Shown here piece after piece: positions 1-10,682 of a DNA stretch of 64,000 bases. Positions within the stretch are counted from its first letter, which is position 1, and the number at the start of each line of letters is the position of its first letter. This DNA is from Durusdinium trenchii (Eukaryota > Sar > Dinophyceae > Suessiales > Symbiodiniaceae): assembly GCA_963970005.1 (NCBI GenBank), contig CAXAMN010021773.1:215892-279891 (forward strand), written 5' to 3'. The position numbers were made by a program, and so were the translations under genes. The notes under the pieces were generated by a model. That model was not told the DNA's origin, made no database searches, and saw only the letters and a program-made list of their open reading frames with translations.

Positions 1-101
1 CTCAAGAAACTCTCAAAGCAACCAAAAACTAAACTCTCAAGAAACTCGGTGTCAAAACCCTCGTAACTCGATGTCAAAACTCTCAGGCACATGTAAACAT
101 C

Positions 102-545
102 TCAAATCTCTGAAGAACACTCGATCTTAGTTAGTGGCTGTTTCTCATCAGCGCTGCATTTGCGAAGTTTGCTCAGGGTAATCCGAATCACCTCGCCAAC
201 CTTGTCAGCATCATCCTTGCTGAAGGTGGCTAACTTGCTCACCTGGCTCACCTCACCGCCATCTATATGGCACTGATAGATTGCCTGCGCAATCTTGGTC
301 TTGTTTACCGCAGTGTTAGGGCACAGGATCAGCAATTCCTGGAACACAGCAGTGTACTTGGAAAGTATTCCCAACGCGGTCTTCGGCGTGCTGGTCCAGT
401 TGCATTGCCCTTCTCTGGCCATCTGAAGCATATGGTGTAGGTTCCTTCCTGTCTCTGCCATGCCCTTTTCTAATGCTTCTTGAAAGTTGACCATGGAAAC
501 ATTCCCATCAGCTGACAACCGTGAGCGCTTGGTTTTCAAAGCCAT
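102..545 (-). CDS. Hypothetical protein, 147 aa
   Basis: An uninterrupted minus-strand ORF of 147 codons with a normal amino-acid mix and no low-complexity bias. I do not recognise the family. The protein looks helical and soluble, with no signal peptide or membrane segment. It ends in a Lys/Ser-rich tail. It may be one exon of a larger gene or a retroelement-derived ORF, since a retroelement fragment begins 0.9 kb away on the other strand. The flanks consist of repeated CTC-rich words (ctctcaa, aactc), which are not coding-like. Function is unknown. Confidence 0.35.
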   Translation of the reverse strand: MALKTKRSRLSADGNVSMVNFQEALEKGMAETGRNLHHMLQMAREGQCNWTSTPKTALGILSKYTAVFQELLILCPNTAVNKTKIAQAIYQCHIDGGEVSQVSKLATFSKDDADKVGEVIRITLSKLRKCSADEKQPLTKIECSSEI

Positions 546-1069
546 GGCATACGGAGACGTTTTCTTCGCGTCTCTCTAAATCAAAAGGTGGTGCTCAACG
601 CGTTCAAGGGTTTCTGGTTCTTGAAATCTTTGGATTGTGTCGTGCTTTGGTCTCTCTAAACCGCTCAACGCTTTCAATCAACCACTGTTGGGCCAATGTG
701 GTCCAGATACTGCGACGAACCAAATTGCGAGTTTGAAGCCCTAGTTGCTGCGTCTGGGTCAAGCAAACCTATACTGAACATCAAGCCTGCCGACTCTGTG
801 GAAGCTCTCCAAGCTCTCCAAGCAAATTCCCTCAAAACTCTCTCAAAGCAAAGCTCTCAAAACAGTAGCCATTCCATGAAGTTGGTCCCTTTTGCTTCCC
901 CTGCAGCTTTGGTATCGTTCGATTGTGTTCAGCTGAAGGAAAACACTCAAACTGGATTGGCTGCATTCAATATTGGATTGGCAGCGCCACAGATCACAAT
1001 AAGGCACCTGTACACATGCATCATTGAACCCTGAACCACTCGAGTAACTCTCAGAACACTCAGAACCCT

Positions 1070-1190
1070 CCAACACCACCACCACCTGCACCACCACCAC
1101 CACCACCTTCACCACTCTCAGTAACTCTCAGAACACTCAGTAACTATCCAACACCACCACCACCACGACCTGCACCACCACCACCAACAA
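1070..1190. repeat. CAC-triplet microsatellite, interrupted
   Basis: Runs of CACCAC triplets alternate with copies of ctctcagtaactctcagaac. The interruption suggests an old array that has decayed. Confidence 0.7.
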
Positions 1191-1234
1191 CAACAACTTA
1201 TATACACTCTCAAGATTCGTTTGTTTCCAATAAT

Positions 1235-1392
1235 AAATTTTGTTTTATTTTTTGGGAAATGGAATTTTGTAATTTTGGAAACAAAACTTTTATTATTTGA
1301 TGATAAATTTTGTTTATCAAAAACATAAATTTTATAAAATCAATAAAATTTTCTAAAAATAATAAACCCATTTTGTTTTATCATTTTCAAGT
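1235..1392. repeat. AT-rich block
   Basis: An almost pure A/T tract made of attttgtttt and aaattttat-like words. It directly precedes the retroelement fragment at 1,434. It may be part of that element's boundary or simply a local AT-rich patch. Confidence 0.5.
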
Positions 1393-1433
1393 GCTTTTAT
1401 CTTAAAGGATTCTCATGGATTGGACTTCGGCAT

Positions 1434-2687
1434 TTGGTAGAATTCCTTGAGAGTTTTGCAGACCCAAAGGAGTTGGCTCGGTTCCATGAGTGTGACATCA
1501 CAGTCATCACTTTCGACCAGATTGGCAGCAACGGGAACCGAGAGTGTTTTCCAATCATCGTGCTTTCAGACTCTCAATCGTGCCTGGCCGCACTCAAGAA
1601 CCAAGGATTGTCCCGAAGGGTCAGGCACATGTCGCTTGCAACATGCTTCATCCAAACCCTTGTTGAATCAGGTCATTTGGTCCTTGTTTGGGTTGCTGGA
1701 AAGTTTTGTGTTGCAGATTTGTTGACAAAGATTTTGGGGAGAGATCTGACTGAATTCCACCGATCCCAAATGGGTATCATCGAGGTTGTTGCGCCAGAGT
1801 TTTGGCAACATACCACTGAGAAAGAAATCCAGAAGAAAGCAAAGAAGCAAGCTTCGAAAGGGACAGACGAACGTCCCAGCATCGAACAGGTGCCTGACGA
1901 GTTGGCTGAAGAACATGATGATGTTGTGTCTTCCTCAACTTTTGCGGTTTCGAAAACGATGCCGGTTGAGAAGAGGCTCCAAGTTTTTGCACGTGACTTG
2001 GGCTTGCTCGGAGCTCAAATTCGATCGAATCGGGTGACGCACGTGGTGATTGAGCTTTTCACCACGACCAAGGCAGGATTTTCACAGTTGAAAGGCCACC
2101 AGGACTTTAAGCAGCTGGGAATTGTGGCGGTGACAGAGGAATTTGATCTCCTCTCCGTTCGCTCGTGTTTGATTGACTGGGTACACACGATTCAGCATGA
2201 GCACCCCGCAGTTCTTTTTGCAACTTGGTGCAGTCCGCCGTGTACAGGTGGAAGTCCTGTCCTCAACCTGATTCCCATGCCTCGACGTGCACAGATCCAA
2301 GAGGATCGATTTGCTGAGTTTCTGAGCCTCATGAACGGTTGTGAGGAAATCATGCAGCTGTGCCCACTGAAGTGTCTCGAACTGTCCAAGTCATGCACGT
2401 ATTGGAGCACTCAAGAAGTGATTGATTTTTGTGTTTATTGGGGATTGAAGCACACATCCATGTATCCGAGATGCGCGTATGATGACGCTCACACGACTCG
2501 AGCGAAACACATGTACAGGGTTGCTAGCAATGTTTCGATGTGTATCCCAAGGAAGTGTTCATGCAAGGACCACCAGGGCCTAAACCACCAGAGTCTTGAG
2601 CGCCTTGGTCACTATCCAAGAGAGCTAGCTTGGGATTTCGCTGCTTGGCTTTTGGAGTGGAGTCGGGCGTCCATTGCGGCCGCGTGA
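1434..2687 (+). pseudogene. Retroelement Pol tail: RNase H end plus unknown C-terminal domain
   Basis: The first part of this 417-codon frame matches the end of a Ty1/copia-type RNase H. A catalytic-type Asp is seen in LSDSQSCLAAL, and the closing hallmark ADLLTK lies near residue 95. The frame then continues for about 300 residues that I cannot assign, with several Cys (CSPPCTGG, CIPRKCSCKDH) that could bind metal. No reverse transcriptase or integrase precedes it: the DNA upstream is AT-rich and non-coding. The fragment is therefore 5'-truncated, and the 'start' is only where the frame opens. Its sequence differs from the RNase H of the copia element at 51-60 kb, so it is a separate family. 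A second ORF follows 250 bp downstream in the same direction. Confidence 0.6.
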
Positions 2688-2937
2688 ACACGACTTGAAT
2701 GGGATGAAACAGAATTCATTACAGTGTTTAAATGTTTAAAGTTTGGGATTGATTTCTTTGAGGGACATGTCTTTGAACTTACATCGTACTCAAACGATTC
2801 GACCCAGATGCATGAAATGTTTCGCCGGCAATGCAAGACATTCAATAGATAACATAGTTCCATATGTCTTGAAGACTTGAATACAGGGTTCACTAAGTGA
2901 CCACCTCTCTTTTCTTGCTGCACCTTGGATCTTAGCG

Positions 2938-3753
2938 ATGGCGCCAAAGAGCTCAAAGGTCGTCATCACGATCGATTCGGACAGTCCAACAGAAGTGACT
3001 GTCAAGGTCGGTTCTAAGACGACTTCGAGCGCTGTGATCGAAGAGACGGGAAGCAGCGGGAGTGCAAGTAATTTGCAAATGAATTGCAAGGGCAAGAGCA
3101 AAGGCAAAGCCGAGTCGAGTGCTACGAGTTCATACCCACATGCCGGATCCTCCAAGGACAAGAAGGCTGATTTGTTTACAACCCGTGGTGTGGCCAACGA
3201 GTCAGGTGAGATGTCCACAGCTGACAGTGATGACTGGGATAAGATCCCCATGGTCATTCACTCCGATGACGTCGAACCACACCAGCCTGATTACCCACCA
3301 CCAGGTTGGCCTTCCCCAAGACCTCCGACTGAGTCACCTCCAAGTCCTCACAGCCCGGATCACCCTCCTCCGAGGTACGATCCAAGTCCTGATGAAGCCG
3401 CTAGTGATCCGTCTACCTCACCTGCCGAACTTGTGCTCCAAGCAGGTGATCCGAACCGAGAGATTCAGCCCGGAGAAGTCTTGTGTCTTACACGCAAGTC
3501 GGGTCGGGTGTTTCACAAGAGGTCATGCGGCATCTTGAAACGCCGTCGTGATGATGAGCTTCACTTGCCTGTAGGGTTTTGCGGGACTTGTGCAGTTGGA
3601 GTGCCGGTCAATCCAGCTCAACGCTTCATGTTTAACCAGAATGCGCAGCCGAAGCTGATGCATTATGTTTGGCCGGACGGATCCGCGAGGTGCCGACTGT
3701 CGGACGGCACTGGCATTCTTTTGACCGGATGCCGCCAGTGCATTTGGCGCTAG
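2938..3753 (+). CDS. Accessory ORF after retroelement tail, 271 aa, putative zinc-binding C-terminus
   Basis: This complete ORF starts at an ATG. The N-terminal 200 residues are low complexity: Ser/Lys-rich, a GKSKGK stretch, then a Pro-rich linker (YPPPGWPSPRPP). The last 75 residues look folded and hold a Cys/His set, HKRSCGILK, FCGTC and GCRQC, suggesting a small zinc-binding module. It sits 250 bp after the RNase H fragment on the same strand, so it may be the last ORF of that retroelement. A host gene is possible. The Lys/Gly and Pro-rich style resembles the disordered parts of the copia Gag at 58-60 kb, though no sequence identity was seen. Confidence 0.5.
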   Translation: MAPKSSKVVITIDSDSPTEVTVKVGSKTTSSAVIEETGSSGSASNLQMNCKGKSKGKAESSATSSYPHAGSSKDKKADLFTTRGVANESGEMSTADSDDWDKIPMVIHSDDVEPHQPDYPPPGWPSPRPPTESPPSPHSPDHPPPRYDPSPDEAASDPSTSPAELVLQAGDPNREIQPGEVLCLTRKSGRVFHKRSCGILKRRRDDELHLPVGFCGTCAVGVPVNPAQRFMFNQNAQPKLMHYVWPDGSARCRLSDGTGILLTGCRQCIWR

Positions 3754-4383
3754 GGAGTGAAGTCGTATGCAGTTTGTTTTGAATAGGTTGATCACCACCT
3801 AAATAAATGGACTAAGGCTTTCTTGGAGTTGCTTGACTGTTCAATGCAACCACCTCTTCAAAATGTTGCTGCAGCATAAAACTCATTCGGCCGAGCACCA
3901 TGATCCACGAGAGATCATAACTTGCATTGCAATATGAATCAGGTGAACTTGGAATCCATCAGGATAGCATTGTTTTGTACAACGCAAGTTGAGCAGGTTG
4001 TGGGGGGGTGTGAAACTTCGAAACCACTTCGTTCGATTCGTCCCCTCATACATGAACAACCATGCTCTCCTTTCGTTTTCCTTTTGAGCCTGTTGGTAAG
4101 CTAGTTCACTTGAGCGAGTTTTGCCTTGTGCGTTGACACGCACAAATCGAGAAGGTACTAAATCGGCAGTGTGTGACACGCACAATTCGGAAGTGCGATG
4201 ACACGCACAATTCGAGGATGTGCCAAGGACTTGCCACGTTGATCGTGGCTCAAGGTCACGTCAAAAGGCGTGACTGCGGCGCGTGCGGGGCGTCGGGCGC
4301 TCGTGGCCACTAGTCGCAGTGGCGGGTTCCACGGAGGGTTGACAAGTGTTTTCATTTTGGTTGACCACTGTTAAATCCCTGAA
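3754..4383. other. Non-coding stretch with short repeated motif
   Basis: No gene was seen. The motif TGACACGCACAA followed by (A/T)TCG occurs three times between about 4,134 and 4,216, at irregular spacing. Confidence 0.4.
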
Positions 4384-4570
4384 GTGAAACTTCATATGCT
4401 GTGGTGCTGGTGCTGGTGTGGTGCTGGTGCTGGTGGTGGTGGAGAGGGCAGAGGAGGGAAGGAGAACAGAGGAGAGGCGAGGAGGAGAGGAGGAGAGGAG
4501 AGGAGAGGAAAGGAGAAAAGAGAGTGGAGGGGAAGAAGGGGAAGAAAGGGCAGGAGAGGAGTGGAGCTTT
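4384..4570. repeat. GGTGCT repeat followed by polypurine tract
   Basis: About 35 bp of GGTGCT-like units run into about 130 bp of almost pure purine on the plus strand (GGAGA, GGAAG). Such mirror-like purine tracts can form triplex DNA. The ORFs called on both strands here are compositional artefacts. Confidence 0.75.
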
Positions 4571-5239
4571 GAGCATGAAGGAGGGAGGGGTTAGCATATT
4601 CAAAATCCATTTGGAGAGGCCCCAGGTAATGATGAATTATCCAGGATTTCCTGGTGCTAATTTTCGCTGGTTGTCTTAATAAAGAAACCTTTTTGCAGAG
4701 TTACAGGGGGGTGGCCGGACTCAATCTATATATATATCTATGAATAGCGACAAGGACTATGCATGATTCATCATGATTCTATGGCTGATTCTATGATATC
4801 ATGTGGATATGATATGGTGTCACCATGTGTCACCTTCCCACTTGACCCCCCCCCAGCGGGCAAGGGATCAAAAAAAAAATAAAATGCATCAAAAAACAAA
4901 TATAATTCAGGGTATCAAGAAAAAAACAAAAATGAATCAATAAAAAAATAAACGGACCCAAACGAGTGGAGGGAAGCGCAATAGTCCAACTCGAAGCAGT
5001 GATCAAAAGAAAAACAAAAACGCATCCAAAAAAACAAAAACTAAATCAACCTACACGGATACCTTGGATTGTCCTGTAGGGCCCTTGGGTCGAGACCAAC
5101 CTATCCACTACAACGGTCGGCCTCTGCCCTCTGTGTTCGGTTCGAAATTGCCAAGAATTCAAAAGATAAGGTGTTTCAGGTTTTGGAGATTCAAGAGGTC
5201 ACGGTTGAGAACAGGACGCCTACATCTACAAAGATCCAA
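4571..5239. repeat. A-rich low-complexity spacer with GCATCAAAA words
   Basis: From about 4,861 to 5,046 the plus strand is a series of (g)catcaaaaaa(c)aaa units. The same words appear in reverse complement at about 8,430-8,510, on the far side of the minisatellite block. No gene was seen. Confidence 0.5.
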
Positions 5240-5639
5240 AGGCCTCGACATCCAGACAGATCTAGTGTAAAGGTGTAGAGTCTAGAGACCCACAAAATCT
5301 TGCAGAGGTTCAGATCCAGCTCTTCCAAAATTTTACTGGCGTGCTAGAATGGAATGGCTTTCTGCCCTCTAACCTTTACTACTGTACATTCGGGTGGCTT
5401 ACAGAAGGGCGGCGCCGCAGCCGCGCACACGGATTCAACTCAACTGCGCACACACATTTATCGGCACTTGTGCCTCATCTGCGCACACACTTGTTAACTC
5501 AGCGTGCGCACACCCCACCATGGGGAGTCAAGTGCGCACACAGGCCCTTTCCCGAATGTTGCTGCGTATTCCAAATTTCACCCTGCGTTGCTCACTTAAA
5601 AGGGTAGTCAACTTGGAATAGCCACTTCCTTGTCTATTT

Positions 5640-6600
5640 TTGTTACTCTCCAGTGGCTCACCAAGGGGTGAGTCAACTTGGAATGAGCACTTCCTTCTCT
5701 AAATTTTGCCCCTGCATTGCCCACAAAGGGTGAGTCAAGTTGAAATGGCAACATCCTTCTCTAAATTTTACCCTCGGGCGGCTCACCAAAGGGTGAGTCA
5801 ACTTGGAAGGGCAACATCCTTCTCTAAATTTTTCCCCTGCGTGGCCCACAAAAGGGTGAGTCAAGGTGAAATGGCAACATCCTTCTCTAAATTTTACCCC
5901 TGCATGGCCCACAAAAGGGTGAGTCAACTTGGCATGGCCAGTTCCCTCTCTAAATTTTACCCTCCAGTGGCTCACCAAAGGGTGAGTCAACTTGGAATGA
6001 CCTCTTCCTTTTCTAAATTTTACCCTGCCCACAAAAGGGTGAGTCAAGTTGAAATGGCAACTTCTTTTCTAAATTCTACCCTCGGGTGGCTCACCAAAGG
6101 GTGAGTCAACTTGGAAGGGCAACATCCTTCTCTAAATTTTACCCCTGCATGGCCACAAAAGGGTGAGTCAAGTTGAAATGGCAACATCCTTCTCTAATTT
6201 TTAGCCTCGGGTGGCTCACTAAAGGGTGAGTCAACTTGGAAGGGCCACATCCTTCTCTAAAATTTGCCCCTGCATGGCCCACAAAAAGTTGAAATGGCAA
6301 CATCCTTCTCTAATTTTTAACCTCGGGTGGCTCACAAAAGGGTGAGTCAAGTTGAAATGGCAACATCCTTCTCTAAATTTTACCCCTGCGTGCCCACAAA
6401 AGGGTGAGTCAACTCGGCATGGCCGCTTCCCTCTCTAAATTTTACCCCTGCATTGGCCACAAAAGGGTGAGTCAAGTTGGAGTGACCACTTCCTTCTCAA
6501 AATTTTACCCTGTGCACAAAAGGGTGAGTCAAGTTGAAATGGCAACATCCTTCTCCAAATTTTAGCCTCGGGTGGTGCAACAAAGGGTGAGTCAACTTGC
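5640..6600. repeat. Minisatellite array A, about 58-bp unit
   Basis: About 16 tandem units share the core aagggtgagtcaa and then catccttctctaaatttta. Two unit types tend to alternate: one starts ggctcaccaa (so ctcacc...ggtgag can pair) and gives 'caacttgga', the other starts gcccacaaa and gives 'caagttgaa'. Both strands stay open for more than 100 codons, which is a product of unit length and sequence rather than evidence for a protein. Confidence 0.85.
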
Positions 6601-7139
6601 AGCTTTCCTGGCCACTGCAGGCAGCACAGGTCCGTAAGCTGGCCACCTGCAGCAGCACAGTGCTCACAACACTCTGGCCACCTCCAGCAGCACAGCGCTG
6701 ACGACACTGGCCACTGCAGGCAGCACAGCTCCGTAAGCTGGACATCCAAAGGCCTCGACATCCAGATAGATCTGGAGTGTAGAGGTGTAGAGTCTAGAGA
6801 CCCACTAAATCTTGCAGAGGTTCAGATCCAGAGGCCAGGGGAACAGAGGACCAAAGGACCCGGGGCCTTACGGTCGCCTCACCTCTTCAAAATTTTACTG
6901 GCGTGCTAGAATGGAATGGCTTTCTGCGCTCTAAACTTTACTACTGTACATTCGGGTGGCTCACAGAAGGGCGGCGCCGCATATTTTATCAGCACTTGTG
7001 CCTCATCTGCGCACACACTTGTTGACTCAGCGTGCACACACCCCATCGGGGGGAATCAAGTGCGCACACAGGCCCTTTCCCGAATGTTGCTGCGTATTCC
7101 AAATTTCACCCCTGCATTGCTCACTTAAAAGTGTAGTCA

Positions 7140-7960
7140 ACTTGGAATGGCCACTTCCTTCTCTATTTTTTCCCTCCAGTGGCTCACCAAGGGGTGAGTC
7201 AACTTGGAATGAGCACTTCCTTCTCTAAAATTTACCCCTGCGTTGCCCACAAAAGGGTGAGTCAAGTTGAAATGGCAACATCCTTCTCTAAACTCTACCC
7301 TCGGGTGGCTCACCAAAGGGTGAGTCAACTTGGAAGAGCAACATTCTTCTCTAAATTGATCCCCCTGCATGGCCCACAAAAGGGTGAGTCAAGTTGAAGT
7401 GGCAACATCTTTCTCTAAATTTTGCCCCTGCATGGCCCACAAAAGGGTGAGTCAACTTGGCATGGCCACTTCCCTCTCTAAATTTTACCCTCCAGTGGCC
7501 CACCAAAGGGTGAGTCAACTTGGAATGACCACTTCCTTTTCTAAACTTTACCCTGCCCACAAAAGGGTGAGTCAAGTTGAAAGTTGAAATGGCAACTTCT
7601 TTTCACAATTTTACCCTCGGGTGGCTCACCAAAGGGTGAGTCAACTTGGAAGGGCAACATCCCTCTCTAAATTTTACCCCCGCATGGCCCACAAAAGGGT
7701 GAGTCAAGTTGAAATGGCAACATCCTTCTCTCAATTTTACCCCTGCGTGGCCCACAAAAGGGTGGGTCAACTCGGCATGGCCGCTTCCCTCTCTAAATTT
7801 TACCCCGCATTGGCCACAAAAGGATGAGTCAAGTTGGAGTGACCACTTCCTTCTCATAATTTTACCCTGTGCGCAAAAGGGTGAGTCAAGTTGAAATGGC
7901 AACATTCTTCTCCAAATTTTACCCTCGGGTGGCGCAACAAAGGGTGAGTCAACTTGCAGC
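7140..7960. repeat. Minisatellite array B, same unit as array A
   Basis: A second array with the same unit and the same alternation of types, inside the second copy of the segmental duplication. Unit order resembles array A, which suggests block duplication rather than independent expansion. Confidence 0.85.
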
Positions 7961-8077
7961 TTTCCTGGCCACTGCAGGCAGCACAGGTCCGTAAGCTGGC
8001 TCGCTGAGTAGCTGGCCAAATGGGGGGTAGAACAGGAGTTCAAAAGTGGTCCTTGTTGTTGTGTGTGTTTTTTGGGA

Positions 8078-8147
8078 GATGCATCAAAAAATGCATTAAC
8101 ATAGAATACATAGATGCATCAAACAATGCATTAACATAGAATACATG
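8078..8147. repeat. Two tandem 35-bp units
   Basis: Two adjacent copies begin gatgcatcaaa and end agaatacat, with one or two differences. Confidence 0.8.
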
Positions 8148-8254
8148 ACAACACTTGCCATTGCAGGCAGCACAGCTCCGCAAGCGGGCCACCTACAAAA
8201 GCCATCGAAAACCAAAGGCAAAAGCCACCAAAACCCAAGAGCCACCGAAAGCGA

Positions 8255-8403
8255 ACCTTCCTTCCTGCCTTGCTGCCTTTCTTCCTTCCATCCATCCTTC
8301 CTTGCTTCCTTGCTTCCTTCCTTCCGTCCTGGCTTCGTACCTTCCTTCCTTCCTTCCTTCCTTCCTTCCGTCCTTCCTTCCTTCCTTCCTTCCTTCCTTG
8401 CCT
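8255..8403. repeat. (CCTT)n microsatellite
   Basis: A long run of cctt tetramers with point interruptions (ccgt, cttg). The Ser/Pro/Phe-rich ORFs here are translations of the repeat. Confidence 0.9.
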
Positions 8404-8429
8404 TCTTGCCTTTCTTTGTTTCTTTTCTT

Positions 8430-8510
8430 TATTTTTTTATTGATGCATTTTTATTTTTTTCTTGATGCATTTATATTTTTTTATTGATGCATTTATATTT
8501 CTTTTTTGAT
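8430..8510. repeat. T-rich repeat with TTGATGCAT core
   Basis: Four units of about 24 bp share ttgatgcatttatatttt. They are the reverse complement of the words at 4.9-5.0 kb. Confidence 0.75.
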
Positions 8511-9489
8511 GCGTCTCCCCCCCCCAGCCGTCCGGCCGCCTTCGTCCCCTCACTCCGTCTTTCCTCCACCGCGGCCGGACAGAAGGTGCGTACGACTGTG
8601 TGCGGTCCTTCCGGTTCAGGATCAGGTTGCCCTTGTCCAGGTACCCCGTGCAAAAGGACAACGCGATGTCAGTGCTCCTGCGAAAGGCCGGGAAACACCA
8701 CGGGTTGCTTCAGTTCAATTCCCCTGACTGAAGCCACCTGTAAAAAAAGGAGCTCCTGCCCAAGGGATGTGTTTGATTGCCCTTTCAGGATGTTTAAGGT
8801 GCATCCAAGTGCAACATGACCATCCCAAACAGCTTGATCTTTGCAAAATTGATCTGCCACACAGATCGCAAAAACAAGCAGGAACTTGAGAGGAGGTAGG
8901 TGGACAAATACTAAAAATGATATATCTAAAATTAAGGGGAGGCCTGTCGGACGCACAGCCAGTCGGAAGTGCTGGTGTCGTGGTGGCCGACGAAAGCAAG
9001 CCAATGAGAGAAGTGGAGGGCCCGCCTTATCGACTAAAGCCATAAGTTACACTACCGAATACATGTTGTCTAAGGCAAGTCAGGTTGTTGAGGCAAGCTT
9101 CCATGATTTGATCGATAGCTTCTCTGCAAAAGCATTAAGACATTGACGACTATTGCCATGTGGGCATCACAAAATGACCAAATCCACACTACGTCTTGGT
9201 TCTTTTCGGCATGTCTACTGATTCGAGGATCCGTATGGATCCGTTGAATACTGTTTGATGGGTCCTCAGAGGTCCCCCATATCGGGCTCTGAAACTGAAA
9301 CAACGGACTATACCAACCCTCCTGCCAGGGGTGTCCAATGAACTACCCCACACTAGCTTCCAAGGCTTCCAGACAGGGCACCCCACGGTGTCGGGTCCTG
9401 GTATATACATTATGGTACATTCAGATTGATTTGTGGCCCACAACCCATCTTCATCCATCTTCCCATTCCCACAGGAGTCCGCTACACGT
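8511..9489. other. No gene recognised
   Basis: Mixed-composition DNA. ORFs are short, overlapping and without domain signals. Confidence 0.3.
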
Positions 9490-9635
9490 CCGGGACGGGC
9501 GTAGCGCGCTCATCCCGGTCCAGAAGAAGACCTCCATGGTGGCAATGACCTTCAGCGCGGGCAGCTCGTCGTACAAGGCGGGGCTCACGAACTGGAGTGG
9601 CAACGCGATGGCGTCGCAGATCAACAGCAGAATGC
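9490..9635 (-). CDS. Exon resembling ion-channel S1-S2 region
   Basis: On the minus strand a GC-rich island follows a cggccag acceptor and encodes about 45 residues: a hydrophobic helix (LLLICDAIALPLQF), a short loop, then a second segment (TMEVFFWTGM). This order, with PLQF and FFWT, resembles the first two membrane segments of voltage- or cyclic-nucleotide-gated channels, a large family in dinoflagellates. It would be a membrane-embedded piece of a larger gene. I could not find neighbouring exons of the same family, and the 3' border is unclear, so this may be a relic. It could also be another membrane protein. Confidence 0.4.
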
Positions 9636-9639
9636 CTGG

Positions 9640-10680
9640 CCGGGCCGGTCGGGCGATGTCGTTCCCTCGTGAGGGAGCCAAGGGGTAGGAGTCCTCCGGT
9701 GGGGGAGGTAGCAACGATGTTATACGTTACTGTAGTGATTTGCTCATCTGGCTGGTCCTAACTTAGGAGTCAAAGTGCTGGATGCCTCTTATATAGATAG
9801 AAAGTGCTGGCTGTGGCTCACCTGGGGGGTAGTTTGGCTGAGAAAAATGGTGGAGGATTGGAGAATCAACTATAACTAGGATTTCCAGGCAGATGTTATG
9901 AGCGGAATGGTGTGAGTGCACCCCCGCCCCCGCAGAACCTTGAAATTCAATCGATGTCCTTAAAGTCTGACAATGAGACCTTCGACTTGCAAGTGCATAA
10001 CATACTGCCATGACATACCCAAACCTAAAGTCGAGCGTTCTGAGCTGCAATCCCCAGAAAACAATGATATGAGTTGATTACCTTGCAAAAAACAAACCAC
10101 GCATGTTCTTTTTCAGAGGTCTTGAACAATTGGTCAACAGTAAGAGTCCAAGTTCAAGCTGATTCTCTTCAACTTCCCGTACCGGTACCGGCACTCTCTG
10201 GCTGGGCAGGGTGCCCAACAGATCCCAGAAGTTCCGGAAGTGTCCTGAAGTTCGTGCGAGACGCCCAGCGGCCAACATCCGAGGTATCCCGAGGCGTCAA
10301 CACCCTTGCGGCCAACATGCGTACACCCTTGAGGAAACATACGTGCATTCGTTCGGTCAGGATCCAACTATTGTCTGGGAATCTGGGATTTCCAGATTCT
10401 GCGCATGCTCAAAAAATACAAAAGTCACGGAAAGAAACTTATTGACGTATACATGACTTTTGATACTTGAGGCTAGCTGAGGTACATCAAGTGAACCTAT
10501 TGAACTTATAACGCAAGTTTCTTACAGGTAGAAATATAGTAGAAATTGAATAGAAATTGGCTAGAAATAGCTAGACATAGCGGGAAATAAGTAGAACATC
10601 GATATGTCTTAAATATGTTTTTTCCTTAGGTTCTTCATGTGTTTCCTATGTGCTTGGTTTAATCCGCCGGCTTGCCGGCG
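9640..10680. other. No gene recognised
   Basis: Low-information DNA. From about 10,520 to 10,600 there are repeated agaaat/tagaaat words, similar in style to 12,360-12,500. Confidence 0.3.
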
Positions 10681-10682
10681 TG

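Larger units (their letters stand above)
546..1433. other. No convincing gene; repeat-rich spacer
   Basis: This stretch holds CTC/CAA-rich degenerate repeats, a CAC-triplet tract and an AT-rich block. Short ORFs here on both strands are produced by the repeats: the minus-strand one is a run of valines from the CAC triplets. No promoter or RNA gene was recognised. Confidence 0.4.
5240..8002. repeat. Tandem segmental duplication containing minisatellites
   Basis: Two successive copies of one compound unit can be read, at about 5,240-6,745 and 6,750-8,002. Each starts with a 'ggcctcgacatccaga' segment. Next comes 'ttttactggcgtgctagaat' (5,331 and 6,890), then a segment rich in gcgcacac. A minisatellite array follows, and the unit closes with ggccactgcaggcagcac. 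The second copy lacks part of the gcgcacac segment. Confidence 0.75.

Noticed and set aside
843-1115. Minus-strand ORF starting with a valine run
   Set aside because: Translation of the CAC microsatellite.
4352-4679. Four overlapping ORFs in the purine tract
   Set aside because: Compositional: Arg/Gly/Glu on one strand and Pro/Leu/Ser on the other.
5640-8043. Long ORFs on both strands in the minisatellites (for example repeated KLTHPFVGHAG-like peptide)
   Set aside because: The repeat unit happens to lack stops in several frames. The same peptide pattern on both strands shows it follows from the DNA repeat.
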